A DNA stretch of 64,000 bases from Glaciecola sp. 33A (GTDB taxonomy: Bacteria; Pseudomonadota; Gammaproteobacteria; Enterobacterales; Alteromonadaceae). Under the pieces are notes generated by a model. The model saw only the letters and a program-made list of their open reading frames with translations. It had not been told where the DNA came from and did not search any database. This document shows, in pieces, positions 1 to 10,593 of the stretch; the stretch's first letter is position 1, and each line of letters opens with the position of its first letter. A program made the position numbers and the translations under genes. The stretch lies in NCBI RefSeq assembly GCF_002836745.1, contig NZ_PJAR01000042.1:310001-374000 (forward strand), in the 5' to 3' direction.

Positions 1-466
1 TGAAGAAAAGTTTGGTAAGCGAATTGCCCATGCTGTTCTAGAACAAAGGGTAATAAAGCCTTTAGAAACCACGGCTGAATTTGCCCAACTAATTGATAAA
101 GCAGTACCTGTAAAAGATAAGTTTAAGCATCCGGCAACACGAAGTTTTCAGGGTGTTAGGATATTCATCAATGGTGAACTTGATCAATTAAATCAAGGCC
201 TAGAAGGCGCAGTCAATGTGCTCAAAAGTGGTGGCAGATTGGCGGTCATTAGTTTTCACTCGCTTGAGGATAGAGTCGCCAAACGCTTTATTAGAAAATT
301 AAGCAAGGGCAAGGAGATCCCGCGCGGATTACCTATTACCCAACAAGAGATAGATGCAGATAAAATGGTGAAAGCCATGGGTCGAGCCATCAAGCCTAGT
401 GCTGAAGAAATCGCACTCAACGTGCGGTGTCGCAGTTCCGTGCTTAGAGTGGCAGAAAAACTATGA
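1..466 (+). CDS. rsmH: 16S rRNA (cytosine-1402-N4)-methyltransferase, C-terminal part
   Basis: This is the C-terminal part (154 complete codons plus stop; the frame begins at base 2) of RsmH/MraW, the SAM-dependent methyltransferase that modifies C1402 of 16S rRNA. The open frame continues to the window edge, so the N-terminal SAM-binding part lies outside. Family hallmarks seen are HPATRSFQGVRIFINGEL and, further on, GGRLAVISFHSLEDR. It is the usual first or second gene of the dcw cluster, and its stop codon overlaps the ftsL start in an ATGA arrangement, implying translational coupling. The truncation is only due to the window boundary. Confidence 0.96.
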   Translation, partial: EEKFGKRIAHAVLEQRVIKPLETTAEFAQLIDKAVPVKDKFKHPATRSFQGVRIFINGELDQLNQGLEGAVNVLKSGGRLAVISFHSLEDRVAKRFIRKLSKGKEIPRGLPITQQEIDADKMVKAMGRAIKPSAEEIALNVRCRSSVLRVAEKL

Positions 467-795
467 ACATGGCCAGTACCAATTTTAACTTATTGTTACT
501 TATTACCTCTGATCTAGGCCGTAATTTATTTAAAGTTGTATTATTTATTGCTGTGGTTGCGACCGCGATAGGTGTGGTCTTAGGCGTGCATCACAATCGC
601 CAATTGTCGATGCAACATGAATCGTTAATTCAAGAAAAAGACGAGTTAGACGTTGAATGGCGTCACCTGATCATTGAGCAAAGCTCCTTAACTGAGCATA
701 ACCGCATTGAACAGATCGTTCGAGAGAACTTAAATATGCGTCGTCCTGGTCCCGAAGATGAAGTATTGGTACGAGGGAAACCGAATGGCGGATAA
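463..795 (+). CDS. ftsL: Cell division protein FtsL
   Basis: A small bitopic inner-membrane protein of 110 residues, close to the usual length. It has a short cytoplasmic N-terminus, one membrane segment at about residues 22-42 (LFKVVLFIAVVATAIGVVLG), then a periplasmic heptad-like region up to about residue 95. FtsL forms the FtsQLB complex that activates FtsWI at the division site. The sequence diverges quickly in this family, so the call rests on size, topology and position between rsmH and ftsI. The ATG overlaps the rsmH stop by 4 bases, and the 3' end overlaps the ftsI start. Confidence 0.93.
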   Translation: MNMASTNFNLLLLITSDLGRNLFKVVLFIAVVATAIGVVLGVHHNRQLSMQHESLIQEKDELDVEWRHLIIEQSSLTEHNRIEQIVRENLNMRRPGPEDEVLVRGKPNGG

Positions 796-2590
796 CGCAA
801 ATAGGCGTGCATCTGCTAAAACAGGAACCAGCAAAGACCGCCAAGCCAAACAAAAGACATCCCCCATGCTTATGCAGTGGCGCTTTCTCACCGTCCTTTA
901 CAGCGTGGTGTTGGTGTTTGTATGTTTAGCTGCCAGAGCCGCCTACATTCAGGTAATAGAACCTGATCTGTTGATTCAACAAGGCGATAATCGGACTATT
1001 CGCATACGCGACAATCCCAGCTATCGTGGTTTGATTACCGATAGGCATGGCGAACAACTTGCCGTGAGCGTACCTTCAAAGGCTATTTGGGCCGATCCAA
1101 AAGTGGTTAACGCCTTCGACAGCGATACCGGTGAGAAGAAAGCTCTGGATAAGCGCCGTTTTCAAGCGCTTGCTGAAGTATTAGGCCGAGATGTACAAAG
1201 CTTATATGACAAGGTGGATAACCCAAAACGTCGTTTTGTATATATTGAACGTCAAGTCACACCTGCAATGGCTAATTTTGTTGAAGAACTGGCTATTCCT
1301 GGTATTTACTTACGCAATGAATCTAAACGTTACTATCCAACTGGGGAAGTTTCTGCCCATGTCATCGGCTTTACGAATGTCGATGACAAAGGCATTGAAG
1401 GCATTGAAAAGTTATACAACGATTGGTTAACGGGCACGCCAGATAAACGCAAAATCCGTCGCGATGCCAAGGGTCGTCAAGTTGAAATTATTGAACAACA
1501 TGCGGGGGAGAAAGCGGGCGATCTAATGCTCACTATCGACCAGCGTATTCAAGCACTGGCTTATCGCGAACTTAAAGAAGCGACCTTGTATTTTAAAGCA
1601 GCATCTGCATCTGTGGTTATAGTTGATGTGCACACGGGTGAAATTCTGGCACTCGCTAACACGCCGTCATACAACCCGAACAACCGCAAAACTGTGTCCA
1701 ACCATCGCCTGCGTAATAGAGCGATAACCGACGCTTTTGAGCCTGGCTCTTCATTAAAACCGATTGCGATATTAGCTGCATTAGAATATGGCACTGTGGA
1801 AAAAGATTCTATTATTGATACCTCTCCCGGTTGGATGCGCTTAGGTGGCAGTCGAGTAGAGGATCCGCGCAACTATGGCAAAATTAGCGTTACCGAAATC
1901 ATTCAAAAATCGAGCAATATGGGCACCTCTAAGTTGGCGTTGTCCGTCGACAAAAACTTCCTCATGGATACCTATTACAATATGGGCTTGATGAGCACCA
2001 CTGGCAGCAATATGGTCGGAGAATCTAACGGTATTTTTCATGAACGTAATCGTTGGTCTGAACACGAGGTTGCATCTTTATCATTCGGTTACAACATTTC
2101 AGTCACGACAGCTCAGCTTGCTAGAATGTATGCAACGATCGGAAACGGTGGTGTAAAAATACCGTTGTCGATTATTAAGTCGAATGAGCCTGCTTTTGAA
2201 TTGCCAGAGCGCGTTGTCAGTCATGAAAATGCAATGGCGGTGTTAGAAATGATGGAAACCGTCACCCAAGCGGGTGGCTCTGGTGTAAAAGCAAGCGTGC
2301 CTGGCTATCGTATTGCGGGTAAAACAGGCACAAGTCGAAAGGCTGTCGCAGGTGGTTATGGTGAGGAATATGTCAATATTTTTGCCGGTATTGCGCCTGT
2401 TTCAGATCCTAAAATAGCCGTAGTCGTGTTAATCAATGAGCCCAGCGGCGATTTATACTATGCCGGTGATACTGCAGCGCCAACATTTTCTGCGATAGTT
2501 TCGGGTACATTGCAAATGCTGAATGTGCCACCAGACGACGATAGTAAAACAGCGAGAATCTACAGTGGGGGTCAAGATGCCGTCCAATGA
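785..2590 (+). CDS. ftsI: Peptidoglycan D,D-transpeptidase FtsI (PBP3)
   Basis: The septal class B penicillin-binding protein that cross-links peptidoglycan together with FtsW. About 601 residues: one N-terminal membrane segment (about residues 35-55), a dimerisation/pedestal region, then the transpeptidase domain. The three active-site motifs are visible: SSLK with the nucleophilic serine near residue 322, SSN near 376, and KTGTS near 512. An in-frame codon exists upstream, but the ATG at 785 follows a GAGGGA ribosome-binding site and lies inside the ftsL end (ATGGCGGATAA), so it is preferred. A hydrophilic Lys/Ala-rich tail of about 25 residues precedes the membrane segment. Confidence 0.97.
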   Translation: MADNANRRASAKTGTSKDRQAKQKTSPMLMQWRFLTVLYSVVLVFVCLAARAAYIQVIEPDLLIQQGDNRTIRIRDNPSYRGLITDRHGEQLAVSVPSKAIWADPKVVNAFDSDTGEKKALDKRRFQALAEVLGRDVQSLYDKVDNPKRRFVYIERQVTPAMANFVEELAIPGIYLRNESKRYYPTGEVSAHVIGFTNVDDKGIEGIEKLYNDWLTGTPDKRKIRRDAKGRQVEIIEQHAGEKAGDLMLTIDQRIQALAYRELKEATLYFKAASASVVIVDVHTGEILALANTPSYNPNNRKTVSNHRLRNRAITDAFEPGSSLKPIAILAALEYGTVEKDSIIDTSPGWMRLGGSRVEDPRNYGKISVTEIIQKSSNMGTSKLALSVDKNFLMDTYYNMGLMSTTGSNMVGESNGIFHERNRWSEHEVASLSFGYNISVTTAQLARMYATIGNGGVKIPLSIIKSNEPAFELPERVVSHENAMAVLEMMETVTQAGGSGVKASVPGYRIAGKTGTSRKAVAGGYGEEYVNIFAGIAPVSDPKIAVVVLINEPSGDLYYAGDTAAPTFSAIVSGTLQMLNVPPDDDSKTARIYSGGQDAVQ

Positions 2591-4142
2591 AGATAAACTG
2601 GAAACTCGTTCAATCGCCTCGATACTGGCGATTTTTGACATTCTGATTACTGCTACTGAGATCGACAATATTGTATTGGATAGCCGAAACGCAAACCACA
2701 ACTCATTGTTTATTGCGCATCAAAGTACAGGTAACAATGGCGCTAAATATGTGCAAGATGCGATCAATAATGGCGCTAAATTAGTCCTTGTTAACACAAA
2801 CAACACTGAACAACATGGCGAAGTAGATAGCATTGATAAAGCCTTGATTATTAGTTTTTTTGAATTAGAAAAGCAAATTGGCTTTATTTGCAGCGCGTTT
2901 CACCAACATGTTTCAAATAAGCTTCAGTGCGTCGCTATTACGGGTACAAACGGTAAAACATCGGTTGCTCATATTTGTGCTCAATTGTCGGCATCGTGCG
3001 GAGAAAATGCAGGCACTATAGGTACCATGGGGGTTGGTTTTTATTCAAAAAAGCAAAGCTCAATTAAAATTTCAGAGACAATAAATACAACACCAGACAT
3101 CGCGTGCTTGCATCAATTTGCGCATTTAGTGAAGCATCTTGGCGGCAGACGCCTGTGTATTGAGGCCTCTTCACATGGCTTACATCAAAAAAGATTGAGC
3201 GGCTTCAAAGTGGACGTCGCTGCATTCACAAATTTGACTCAAGATCACTTAGATTACCATCCGAGTTTAAACGAGTACGCCAAGGCCAAACGTCTGCTAC
3301 TTAAACAAGATGGGATACGTTACTTGGTATTAAATGCAGATGATAAAGAAAGTCATCATTGGGTAGAGCAAGCGCCAGAGCATACGGTTATTTGTCTTTG
3401 TTCGGTTAACCAGCGTTCATCCGCATCTTTGCTCCAAACCTATGAAAAACACAATCAGCATTATAAATACTGTATTGCTTTAAATCCGTGTTTTACAGCA
3501 AATGGCAGTACTTTTAAAATTGAATCAAGTTGGGGGGTGGCAACAGTATCTTTGCCCTTAATCGGCAAATTCAATATCGCAAACGTACTTACCGCATTCA
3601 GTTCATTGCTTTTACAAGGCGTCAGTTTTGAACGCTTGGTTGAGGCTGTTCCTTTGTTAAGAGGTGTGCCAGGTCGAATGGAAGTTTTCGAATCAATAAA
3701 GTATGGCAATATTATTGTCGATTATGCGCACACTCCTGATGCGCTTGAGCAGGCTCTGTTAGCAGCACGTCAGCATGTGACGGGTAAGCTAACTGTCATT
3801 TTCGGTTGTGGTGGCAATCGCGATAATTCCAAACGTAGCCAAATGGGTAAAATCGCTGAACGATGTGCAGATGAAGTCATATTGACTCAAGACAATAGCC
3901 GCAACGAATTACCTGAAGATATCATTGCTGATATCCAACAGGGTATACATCAAAAATCAAAATTAAAAATAGAATTAGACAGAACCTCTGCAATTAAACA
4001 GGCTTATCTGAACAGTCATACCGATGATTTGATTGTTGTTGCAGGAAAAGGCCATGAAGAGTACCTCGAGTTGAAATCCGTGCGCGAGTATTACAACGAG
4101 AGGGAATACGTTAAACAGTTAACCATGGAGGTAAGAGCATGA
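2577..4142 (+). CDS. murE: UDP-MurNAc-tripeptide synthetase MurE
   Basis: The cytoplasmic ATP-dependent ligase adding the third stem-peptide residue (meso-diaminopimelate in this lineage). The three Mur ligase domains are recognisable: an N-terminal UDP-binding region, a central domain with P-loop ITGTNGKTS near residue 130, and a C-terminal domain beginning near GRMEVFE and VDYAHTPDA. The diaminopimelate-recognition loop, DNPR in E. coli, reads DNSR here, keeping the arginine. The start at 2577 has a GGGGGTCAAG site just upstream and overlaps the ftsI stop by 14 bases; the open frame extends further upstream inside ftsI but no better start is seen. Confidence 0.96.
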   Translation: MPSNEDKLETRSIASILAIFDILITATEIDNIVLDSRNANHNSLFIAHQSTGNNGAKYVQDAINNGAKLVLVNTNNTEQHGEVDSIDKALIISFFELEKQIGFICSAFHQHVSNKLQCVAITGTNGKTSVAHICAQLSASCGENAGTIGTMGVGFYSKKQSSIKISETINTTPDIACLHQFAHLVKHLGGRRLCIEASSHGLHQKRLSGFKVDVAAFTNLTQDHLDYHPSLNEYAKAKRLLLKQDGIRYLVLNADDKESHHWVEQAPEHTVICLCSVNQRSSASLLQTYEKHNQHYKYCIALNPCFTANGSTFKIESSWGVATVSLPLIGKFNIANVLTAFSSLLLQGVSFERLVEAVPLLRGVPGRMEVFESIKYGNIIVDYAHTPDALEQALLAARQHVTGKLTVIFGCGGNRDNSKRSQMGKIAERCADEVILTQDNSRNELPEDIIADIQQGIHQKSKLKIELDRTSAIKQAYLNSHTDDLIVVAGKGHEEYLELKSVREYYNEREYVKQLTMEVRA

Positions 4143-5548
4143 TTCCCGTTTCACTATCTTGGATTGCTGAAAAAGTAGAAGGCACATTAAACACAAAAAG
4201 TGTCGAAGAGTTACAAATTAAAGGCGTCAGTACAGACACTCGAACATTGCAACCAGGCGACTTGTTTATCGCGTTAGTGGGTCCTGATCATAATGCCCAT
4301 GACCATCTTTTCAGGGCGCTTGAAAAAGGAGCTGCAGCGATCATCGTCAGTCGCCCTGTGGACTGTCCACTGCCATTGATATTAGTTGACGATACGAAAG
4401 CCGCGTTAGGTAAATTAGGTGCGGCAGTCAAGCAACAAGTTAATCCGAAAACGGTCGGGATTACTGGCAGTAGCGGTAAAACTACGGTCAAAGAAATGGT
4501 CGCATCTATTCTCTCCGTCAGGGGCAAAGTGCTGTGTACCAAAGGCAATTACAACAACGATATTGGCGTGCCATTGACTTTGTTAAGACTGGAGAAACAG
4601 CACGAATATGCGGTTATTGAACTCGGTGCAAATCACTTAGGTGAAATTGCCTACACCACAAATTTAGTTAAGCCCGATGTGGCAACGATTGTCAACGCAG
4701 CAGCGTCACATCTGGAGGGTTTTGGCAGCCTATTTGGTGTTGCTAGAGCCAAAAGTGAAATATTTAAAGGCCTGAGTACAAACGGCACCGCAATCCTCAA
4801 TAGTGACAGTCAATTTTATTCATTTTGGGAGGGGAAAACATCTCATTTGAATTGTTTAACGTTCTCTCCAGAGTCCGGACACGGTGACTATCACGCAGAG
4901 GATATCGCCATGGGAATGGACGGATGTGCTGAATTCGAATTGGTATGCCCAACTGGCAGAGCTGCTATTCGCCTGAGTATACCCGGTACGCATAATGTCG
5001 GAAATGCGTTACTTGCGGCTGCTTTGTCGATGACTGTAGGCGCAAATTTAGAACAAGTTCAGCTTGGGCTATTCAATATGCGCGAAGTGAGCGGGCGTTT
5101 AAATGTTAAACAATTGAGCAATCAAATTCGTCTATTGGATGACACTTATAACGCAAACGTAGCGTCGGTCAATGCGGCAATCGATTTGTTGGCAACCTTT
5201 TCTGGTAACCGTATTTTCGTGTTTGGCGATATGGCAGAACTGGGAGAAAAAGCGCGATATTATCATGAGCAAGTGGGTGAATACGCCAAATCAAAAGGCA
5301 TCACATCAGTCTATTCACTGGGTGTGTTGAGTCAATTTGCAAGTGACGTGTTCAAACAGAATGGTTTTCATTTCGACAACAAAGAAGCACTGGTTGCAAT
5401 GCTTAATAAGAATGTTGCTTACGAACAACAAGACATCAGTATTTTAGTCAAAGGGTCGAGAAGTTCAAAAATGGAATTAGTTGTAAAAGCAATAGAGGAA
5501 AGCCCCGTGGGAAAGTTCGAAAGGCGTAGAGAAGGTATTGCATGTTAA
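4139..5548 (+). CDS. murF: UDP-MurNAc-tripeptide--D-Ala-D-Ala ligase MurF
   Basis: Adds the D-Ala-D-Ala dipeptide made by Ddl to the UDP-MurNAc tripeptide, completing the soluble pentapeptide precursor. 469 residues, normal for the family. The ATP P-loop [13 protein letters not shown] lies near residues 108-120, followed by the [13 protein letters not shown] stretch typical of MurF and the [12 protein letters not shown] motif in the C-terminal half. The ATG overlaps the murE stop (ATGA), and its own stop overlaps mraY by 7 bases, so expression is coupled along the operon. Confidence 0.97.
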   Translation: MIPVSLSWIAEKVEGTLNTKSVEELQIKGVSTDTRTLQPGDLFIALVGPDHNAHDHLFRALEKGAAAIIVSRPVDCPLPLILVDDTKAALGKLGAAVKQQVNPKTVGITGSSGKTTVKEMVASILSVRGKVLCTKGNYNNDIGVPLTLLRLEKQHEYAVIELGANHLGEIAYTTNLVKPDVATIVNAAASHLEGFGSLFGVARAKSEIFKGLSTNGTAILNSDSQFYSFWEGKTSHLNCLTFSPESGHGDYHAEDIAMGMDGCAEFELVCPTGRAAIRLSIPGTHNVGNALLAAALSMTVGANLEQVQLGLFNMREVSGRLNVKQLSNQIRLLDDTYNANVASVNAAIDLLATFSGNRIFVFGDMAELGEKARYYHEQVGEYAKSKGITSVYSLGVLSQFASDVFKQNGFHFDNKEALVAMLNKNVAYEQQDISILVKGSRSSKMELVVKAIEESPVGKFERRREGIAC

Positions 5549-6630
5549 TTTGGCTAGCCGACTGGCTGACACAGTTTGATGCCAGTTTTAACGTTGTACA
5601 GTATTTGACTCTGCGTGCAATCTTAAGCACGTTAACCGCCTTACTTATCGCTATTCTTATTGGTCCAAAAATGATCCGCTGGTTACAAACCATGCAGATT
5701 GGACAGACAATTCGTGATGACGGACCACAAAGTCATTTGTCAAAAGCAGGCACTCCCACAATGGGTGGCTTGTTGATATTAGCCGCCATATTAATTAGCG
5801 TATTGTTATGGGCAGACCTGACTAATAAATATGTTTTGGTTACTCTTCTTGTGATCGTAGCTTACGGCTTGGTTGGCTTTGTTGATGACTATCGTAAGGT
5901 CATCCGTAAAGACGCTAAAGGCTTAATTGCACGCTGGAAGTATTTTTGGCAATCGGCTATTGCCGTTGTCGTTTCGGCGTTCCTATATTACACAGCAAAC
6001 CCAGCAATTGCCGCTGAAACGGCGTTACTTGTACCGTTTTTTAAAGAAGTAATGCCACAGCTCGGTGTTTTTTACATGGTCATTGCTTATTTTGCATTAG
6101 TGGGTACAAGCAATGCAGTGAACTTAACTGACGGCTTGGACGGTTTAGCCATTGTCCCTATCATTCTGGTTGCCGGCGCATTTGCGGTATTCGCTTATGT
6201 CACTGGCAATATTAACTTTTCTGCTTATCTCAATATCCCATTTATTCCAATGACCAGTGAATTGGTGATTGTGTGCACAGCAATCGTAGGCGCTGGACTG
6301 GGATTCTTGTGGTTCAATACCTATCCAGCCCAAGTTTTTATGGGCGATGTTGGTTCACTTTCATTAGGTGCAACACTCGGATTATTGGCTATTTTAGTTC
6401 GTCAAGAAATCGTTTTTATTGTGATGGGCGGTGTGTTCGTGGTTGAAGCGCTGTCGGTTATACTGCAAGTGGGATCATTTAAAATGCGCGGAAAACGTAT
6501 TTTTAGAATGGCACCAATACATCATCATTATGAATTAAAAGGGTGGCCAGAGCCTCGCGTTATTGTCAGGTTTTGGATTATTTCATTAATCCTGGTCCTC
6601 ATTGGACTGGCAACATTGAAGTTGAGATAG
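5542..6630 (+). CDS. mraY: Phospho-MurNAc-pentapeptide transferase MraY
   Basis: A polytopic inner-membrane enzyme that moves phospho-MurNAc-pentapeptide onto undecaprenyl phosphate, forming lipid I. 362 residues with about ten hydrophobic segments. Family motifs include GTPTMGG near residue 73, the aspartate pair in VGFVDDYRK near 115, the [10 protein letters not shown] motif near 194, and the histidine-rich [12 protein letters not shown] near 324. These loops hold the Mg2+ and nucleotide binding residues in the family. It overlaps murF and abuts murD without a gap. Confidence 0.98.
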   Translation: MLIWLADWLTQFDASFNVVQYLTLRAILSTLTALLIAILIGPKMIRWLQTMQIGQTIRDDGPQSHLSKAGTPTMGGLLILAAILISVLLWADLTNKYVLVTLLVIVAYGLVGFVDDYRKVIRKDAKGLIARWKYFWQSAIAVVVSAFLYYTANPAIAAETALLVPFFKEVMPQLGVFYMVIAYFALVGTSNAVNLTDGLDGLAIVPIILVAGAFAVFAYVTGNINFSAYLNIPFIPMTSELVIVCTAIVGAGLGFLWFNTYPAQVFMGDVGSLSLGATLGLLAILVRQEIVFIVMGGVFVVEALSVILQVGSFKMRGKRIFRMAPIHHHYELKGWPEPRVIVRFWIISLILVLIGLATLKLR

Positions 6631-8100
6631 ATGAATAGGGACTTGGCACATCAGTCAATTGCCGTCATAGGCTATGGTATTACCGGGCGCGCATGTGTCC
6701 GATTTTTGCTTTCTCAACAGGCAACAGTTTGCGTATTTGACCGTGATGTGAATATTCAAGAAACGGTGATGAGTGACACCAATGTCAAAGTCGCAGTTTT
6801 CGAGCCGGATATGTCTTTGTCCTCTTTTTCAATCGTGATTGTTAGCCCCGGTGTTAACCCGCACTTACCATGTTTTGCAACTTACCGTGAACAAGGCGGC
6901 GTATTAATTGGCGATATTGAATTGTTCGCTTGGTTTAATAAAACGCCATTGATTGGGATTACTGGTTCAAACGGCAAAACTACGGTCACAGACATGTTAG
7001 GTAAAGTGCTCAAGAGCGCGGGTTTACATGTTCAGTTGGCGGGAAATTACGGAAAGTGCGCCGTTGATTTATTGCTAGAACAAGCACACAAAACAACACC
7101 ACTAGACATAGTGGTGTTGGAGTTGTCCAGCTATCAATTAGAGATGACCGAATCACTGCAACTTGAGTTTGCCAGCATACTTAATATTACCGAGGATCAC
7201 CTAGACCGTCATGGTAATTTTGAGGCTTATAAAATAGCCAAACAACGTATTTTTACTATGGCTAAAAATATCGTTGTTTGCCGAGATGAAGTCTTTAGTT
7301 ATCCCCCAACCATCGAACTGAATGAAGTAGGTATTAGCAACGAAAACACGCGGATTTGCGCTGAAGTGGGCCTATTGAATAGTCTGACTGGTTATTCTGT
7401 TGGCGAAATACTTGTATCTGACTGTTTATCAAATTCAAATATGGATAATTGCTCGAGCGATTTGGCCCAAGCCATAGCAGAGCCTTGCATTCAATTTAAT
7501 GGTACGGCACTGTTTGCGCTTTCTGATTTACATCTTAAAGGGTCGCATAACTACATTAATATCATGATTGTGTTAGCTATTTGTGATCAATTATCACTGG
7601 ATAGAGAACTGACTATAAAAGCCATTTGTGATTACAAAGGATTACCTCATCGTTTTGAAACGATTCGAGTGTCTACACTCAAGGCTGCTGATAAAACTTC
7701 AACCATTACGTGGATTAATGATTCAAAGGCGACCAATGTTGGGGCCTGTCAAGCTGCTTTAGCTTGTTTTACAAAATCCGACGATTATCTGGTCTTAATT
7801 GCAGGTGGTGACGCCAAAGGTGTGGACTTATCGCCTTTGAAAGAAGTAATAGACAGTCAAGTAAATCAACTAATTGTGTTAGGCAAAGATGCACACAAAT
7901 TTATCCAATTAATACCCAATGCAATTCACGTTCGAAATTTACAGGAGGCGGTTGCAACGTCATTGTCGCTAATACAAAAAGCCGATTGTGCAAATGCAGT
8001 CGTCTTGCTTTCGCCGGCTTGCGCAAGTCTTGATATGTTTGTTAACTATCAAGATAGAGGCGAAATATTCGCCAGCGCCGTTACTGAGCAAATGGCATAA
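6631..8100 (+). CDS. murD: UDP-MurNAc-L-alanine--D-glutamate ligase MurD
   Basis: The cytoplasmic ligase adding D-glutamate to UDP-MurNAc-L-Ala. At 489 residues it is about 50 longer than E. coli MurD (438). The extra length seems to sit in the middle, around residues 225-290, in a hydrophilic stretch (from DEVFSYPP to AEPCIQFNG) before the conserved [11 protein letters not shown]. The Rossmann-like start [10 protein letters not shown], the P-loop [13 protein letters not shown] and the WINDSKATN motif are intact, so activity is expected. It starts immediately after mraY, and its TAA shares a base with the ftsW ATG. Confidence 0.96.
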   Translation: MNRDLAHQSIAVIGYGITGRACVRFLLSQQATVCVFDRDVNIQETVMSDTNVKVAVFEPDMSLSSFSIVIVSPGVNPHLPCFATYREQGGVLIGDIELFAWFNKTPLIGITGSNGKTTVTDMLGKVLKSAGLHVQLAGNYGKCAVDLLLEQAHKTTPLDIVVLELSSYQLEMTESLQLEFASILNITEDHLDRHGNFEAYKIAKQRIFTMAKNIVVCRDEVFSYPPTIELNEVGISNENTRICAEVGLLNSLTGYSVGEILVSDCLSNSNMDNCSSDLAQAIAEPCIQFNGTALFALSDLHLKGSHNYINIMIVLAICDQLSLDRELTIKAICDYKGLPHRFETIRVSTLKAADKTSTITWINDSKATNVGACQAALACFTKSDDYLVLIAGGDAKGVDLSPLKEVIDSQVNQLIVLGKDAHKFIQLIPNAIHVRNLQEAVATSLSLIQKADCANAVVLLSPACASLDMFVNYQDRGEIFASAVTEQMA

Positions 8101-9398
8101 TGACGAATTCTAACTTGCAAGCAAGCAATAAATTATCTGCCATATTTGCTGCTAGGCATGACATATTTGCGGGTCAGGATGGGGCGCAACAGCGTCCTTA
8201 CGATCTTGTTTTAGTCTTAATTACATTGACTCTGTTTGCGATTGGTTTTGTGATTGTGACGTCAGCCTCAATGCCAATTGCCGAAAGGATGTATGGCAAC
8301 CCATTTCACTTTGCTATTCGTCATGCTATTTACATTGGTATCGCTATTATTGCGGCCATGATAGTGCTTAATTTACCGATGAATTTTTGGCGTGTCGCCA
8401 ACCCTTATTTACTATTGCTGGCTATCGTGTTGTTGGTCGCAGTGCTAATTATAGGGCGCTCGGTCAACGGCAGTACAAGATGGATTGTTATTGGCCCAGT
8501 GACTATTCAAGCGGCGGAACCTGCCAAGCTGTTTTTCTTCTGCTATCTCGCCGGTTATTTGGTTAGAAGATACGAAGAAATTAATGAAAACTTTAAAGGC
8601 TTCGTTAAGCCTTTAGCGGTGTTTTTCCTACTCGCACTGTTATTACTCAATCAACCTGACTTAGGCACGGTTATTGTCATGTTTGCTACCACAATAGGTT
8701 TGTTGTTTTTAGCCGGCGCGAAATTATGGCAATTCTTTGGTTTAGTATTCACCGGGGTGTTAGCGGTTGTTGCATTAATTCTTTTTGAACCTTACCGCGT
8801 TAAGCGCGTGACTGCCTTCCTTGACCCTTGGGCCGATCCTTTCGGGTCCGGTTATCAATTAACGCAATCGCTCATGGCATATGGTCGCGGATCTTGGTTC
8901 GGACAAGGTTTAGGCAATAGCTTACAAAAATTAGAATTTTTACCTGAAGCGCATACCGATTTTATTATGGCAATTTTAGCTGAAGAATTAGGCTATATCG
9001 GCGTCTTAGTGGTTTTATTATTAATCCTTTCAGTAGTCGTCAAAGCGCTTCGAATTGGCAACAGAGCGATGACTCAAGAACGCCCTTTCGACGCGTTTTT
9101 AGCTTATGGTATTGGTATTTGGTTTAGCTTTCAAACAGTCGTCAATGTGGGGGCAAGTACGGGTATATTGCCAACCAAAGGATTAACTCTGCCTTTCGTG
9201 AGTTATGGTGGTTCGTCACTTATCGTTATGTCAGTTGCCATTGCTATTTTATTGCGTATCGATTTTGAACTTAGAGTTGATGGCGTGCAAGCACTCAAGC
9301 GCGGAGGAAGTAGCAAGAGAACCAATAAAAAAGGCAGTAGTAGAAAAACCGACCAGACAAAAGCCAAAGTCACATCAGAGGTAACAGATAATGCGTAA
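8100..9398 (+). CDS. ftsW: Septal peptidoglycan glycosyltransferase FtsW
   Basis: A SEDS-family inner-membrane glycosyltransferase that polymerises lipid II at the septum with FtsI. 432 residues with about ten membrane segments. Typical motifs are NGSTRWI near residue 120, QPDLGTVIV near 183, the EAHTDFIMA loop near 285 and [11 protein letters not shown] near 360. The last 45 residues are a Lys/Arg/Ser-rich cytoplasmic tail, somewhat longer than in E. coli. The gene shares one base with murD and overlaps murG by 8 bases. Confidence 0.97.
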   Translation: MTNSNLQASNKLSAIFAARHDIFAGQDGAQQRPYDLVLVLITLTLFAIGFVIVTSASMPIAERMYGNPFHFAIRHAIYIGIAIIAAMIVLNLPMNFWRVANPYLLLLAIVLLVAVLIIGRSVNGSTRWIVIGPVTIQAAEPAKLFFFCYLAGYLVRRYEEINENFKGFVKPLAVFFLLALLLLNQPDLGTVIVMFATTIGLLFLAGAKLWQFFGLVFTGVLAVVALILFEPYRVKRVTAFLDPWADPFGSGYQLTQSLMAYGRGSWFGQGLGNSLQKLEFLPEAHTDFIMAILAEELGYIGVLVVLLLILSVVVKALRIGNRAMTQERPFDAFLAYGIGIWFSFQTVVNVGASTGILPTKGLTLPFVSYGGSSLIVMSVAIAILLRIDFELRVDGVQALKRGGSSKRTNKKGSSRKTDQTKAKVTSEVTDNA

Positions 9399-10593
9399 TG
9401 TTACCGATGCTAGTAACATCTTATCAGCAAACCAACCCTTGTTAGTTATTATGGCTGGTGGAACGGGAGGCCATGTATTCCCTGGCTTAGCTGTTGCAAA
9501 TGAGATAACGCAACAGGGTTGGCGCGTTGAGTGGTTTGGTAGTGCCGATAAAATGGAAGCAGAGCTTGTTCCCAAAAATGGTTTTTTGATCCATTTCCTT
9601 GATGTAAAGGGAGTTCGAGGCAAAGGCATTATTGCTAAACTATACGCTCCTAGTATGCTGATATCGGCTGTTTGGCAAGCTAGAAAAGTACTCAAAACTC
9701 TACATCCTAATGTGGTGTTGGGTATGGGTGGTTTTGCTAGCGGTCCAGGCGGTATTGCGGCTTGGACATTAGGTATTCCTATTGTTATACACGAACAAAA
9801 TGCAGTGTTTGGTTTGACCAATAAGTGGTTGGCTAGAGTCGCAAAGCGTGTGCTCTGTGGTTTCGACTTAACGGCATCTGCAATGGCAAGTCAATCACCT
9901 GGAAACGTTGAGTTTGTTGGCAACCCTGTGCGTGCTGAATTTTTTAGCACAATAAAAACTCAACGTCATAATAATACTTTTCGATTTTTAATCTTGGGCG
10001 GCAGTTTGGGTGCGTTAGCGCTAAACCAAATAATCCCTGGGGTTATTAATCAACTTCGTAAAAAATACGCTATTAGCGTTGTGCACCAAGCGGGTAAGGG
10101 CAAAGCGCAACCTGTGCAACTGCAATATGCACAAATGAACCACAAGCTCCAAGAAAGTAAGTTTGTAGAGGGCAGTCAAGCAGAGCAGAAAATAAGTAAG
10201 CCGTTAGCAACGCAATCAGACAATACGGTGCTTGAATTTATTGATGATATTCCGGCTCAATTTGCGCAAGCTGATATTGTAATATGCCGAGCTGGGGCAC
10301 TCACTGTGGCCGAAGTTGCCGCCACAGAAAGCTGTGCTATTTTTGTGCCTTTACCAATTGCAGTTGACGATCATCAAACTTACAATGCAAAAGCATTGAG
10401 TGACAACGATGCAGCAATACTTATTGGACAAGACAAACTCGCTGATAACTTGTATTCACATCTAGATATGCTGCTGTCAAATCCGCAAAAAATAACAGAG
10501 ATGGGGCGTAAAGCGAGAGCACTTTGTATTCAAGACGCCACACTCAAAGTAATTGCTGCCATAGTGCAGGAAGGGTTGAGGGAGAAATTGTGA
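9391..10593 (+). CDS. murG: Lipid II synthase MurG
   Basis: A peripheral inner-membrane GT28 glycosyltransferase that adds GlcNAc to lipid I, giving lipid II. The glycine-rich loop [14 protein letters not shown] lies near residues 20-34, with [11 protein letters not shown] near 111 and the C-terminal [10 protein letters not shown] donor-site motif near 302. At 400 residues it exceeds E. coli MurG (355); the surplus includes a Gln/Lys-rich insertion near residues 240-275, before [13 protein letters not shown]. An N-terminal leader of about 15 residues is also extra. It ends within the murC start codon region. Confidence 0.96.
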   Translation: MRNVTDASNILSANQPLLVIMAGGTGGHVFPGLAVANEITQQGWRVEWFGSADKMEAELVPKNGFLIHFLDVKGVRGKGIIAKLYAPSMLISAVWQARKVLKTLHPNVVLGMGGFASGPGGIAAWTLGIPIVIHEQNAVFGLTNKWLARVAKRVLCGFDLTASAMASQSPGNVEFVGNPVRAEFFSTIKTQRHNNTFRFLILGGSLGALALNQIIPGVINQLRKKYAISVVHQAGKGKAQPVQLQYAQMNHKLQESKFVEGSQAEQKISKPLATQSDNTVLEFIDDIPAQFAQADIVICRAGALTVAEVAATESCAIFVPLPIAVDDHQTYNAKALSDNDAAILIGQDKLADNLYSHLDMLLSNPQKITEMGRKARALCIQDATLKVIAAIVQEGLREKL

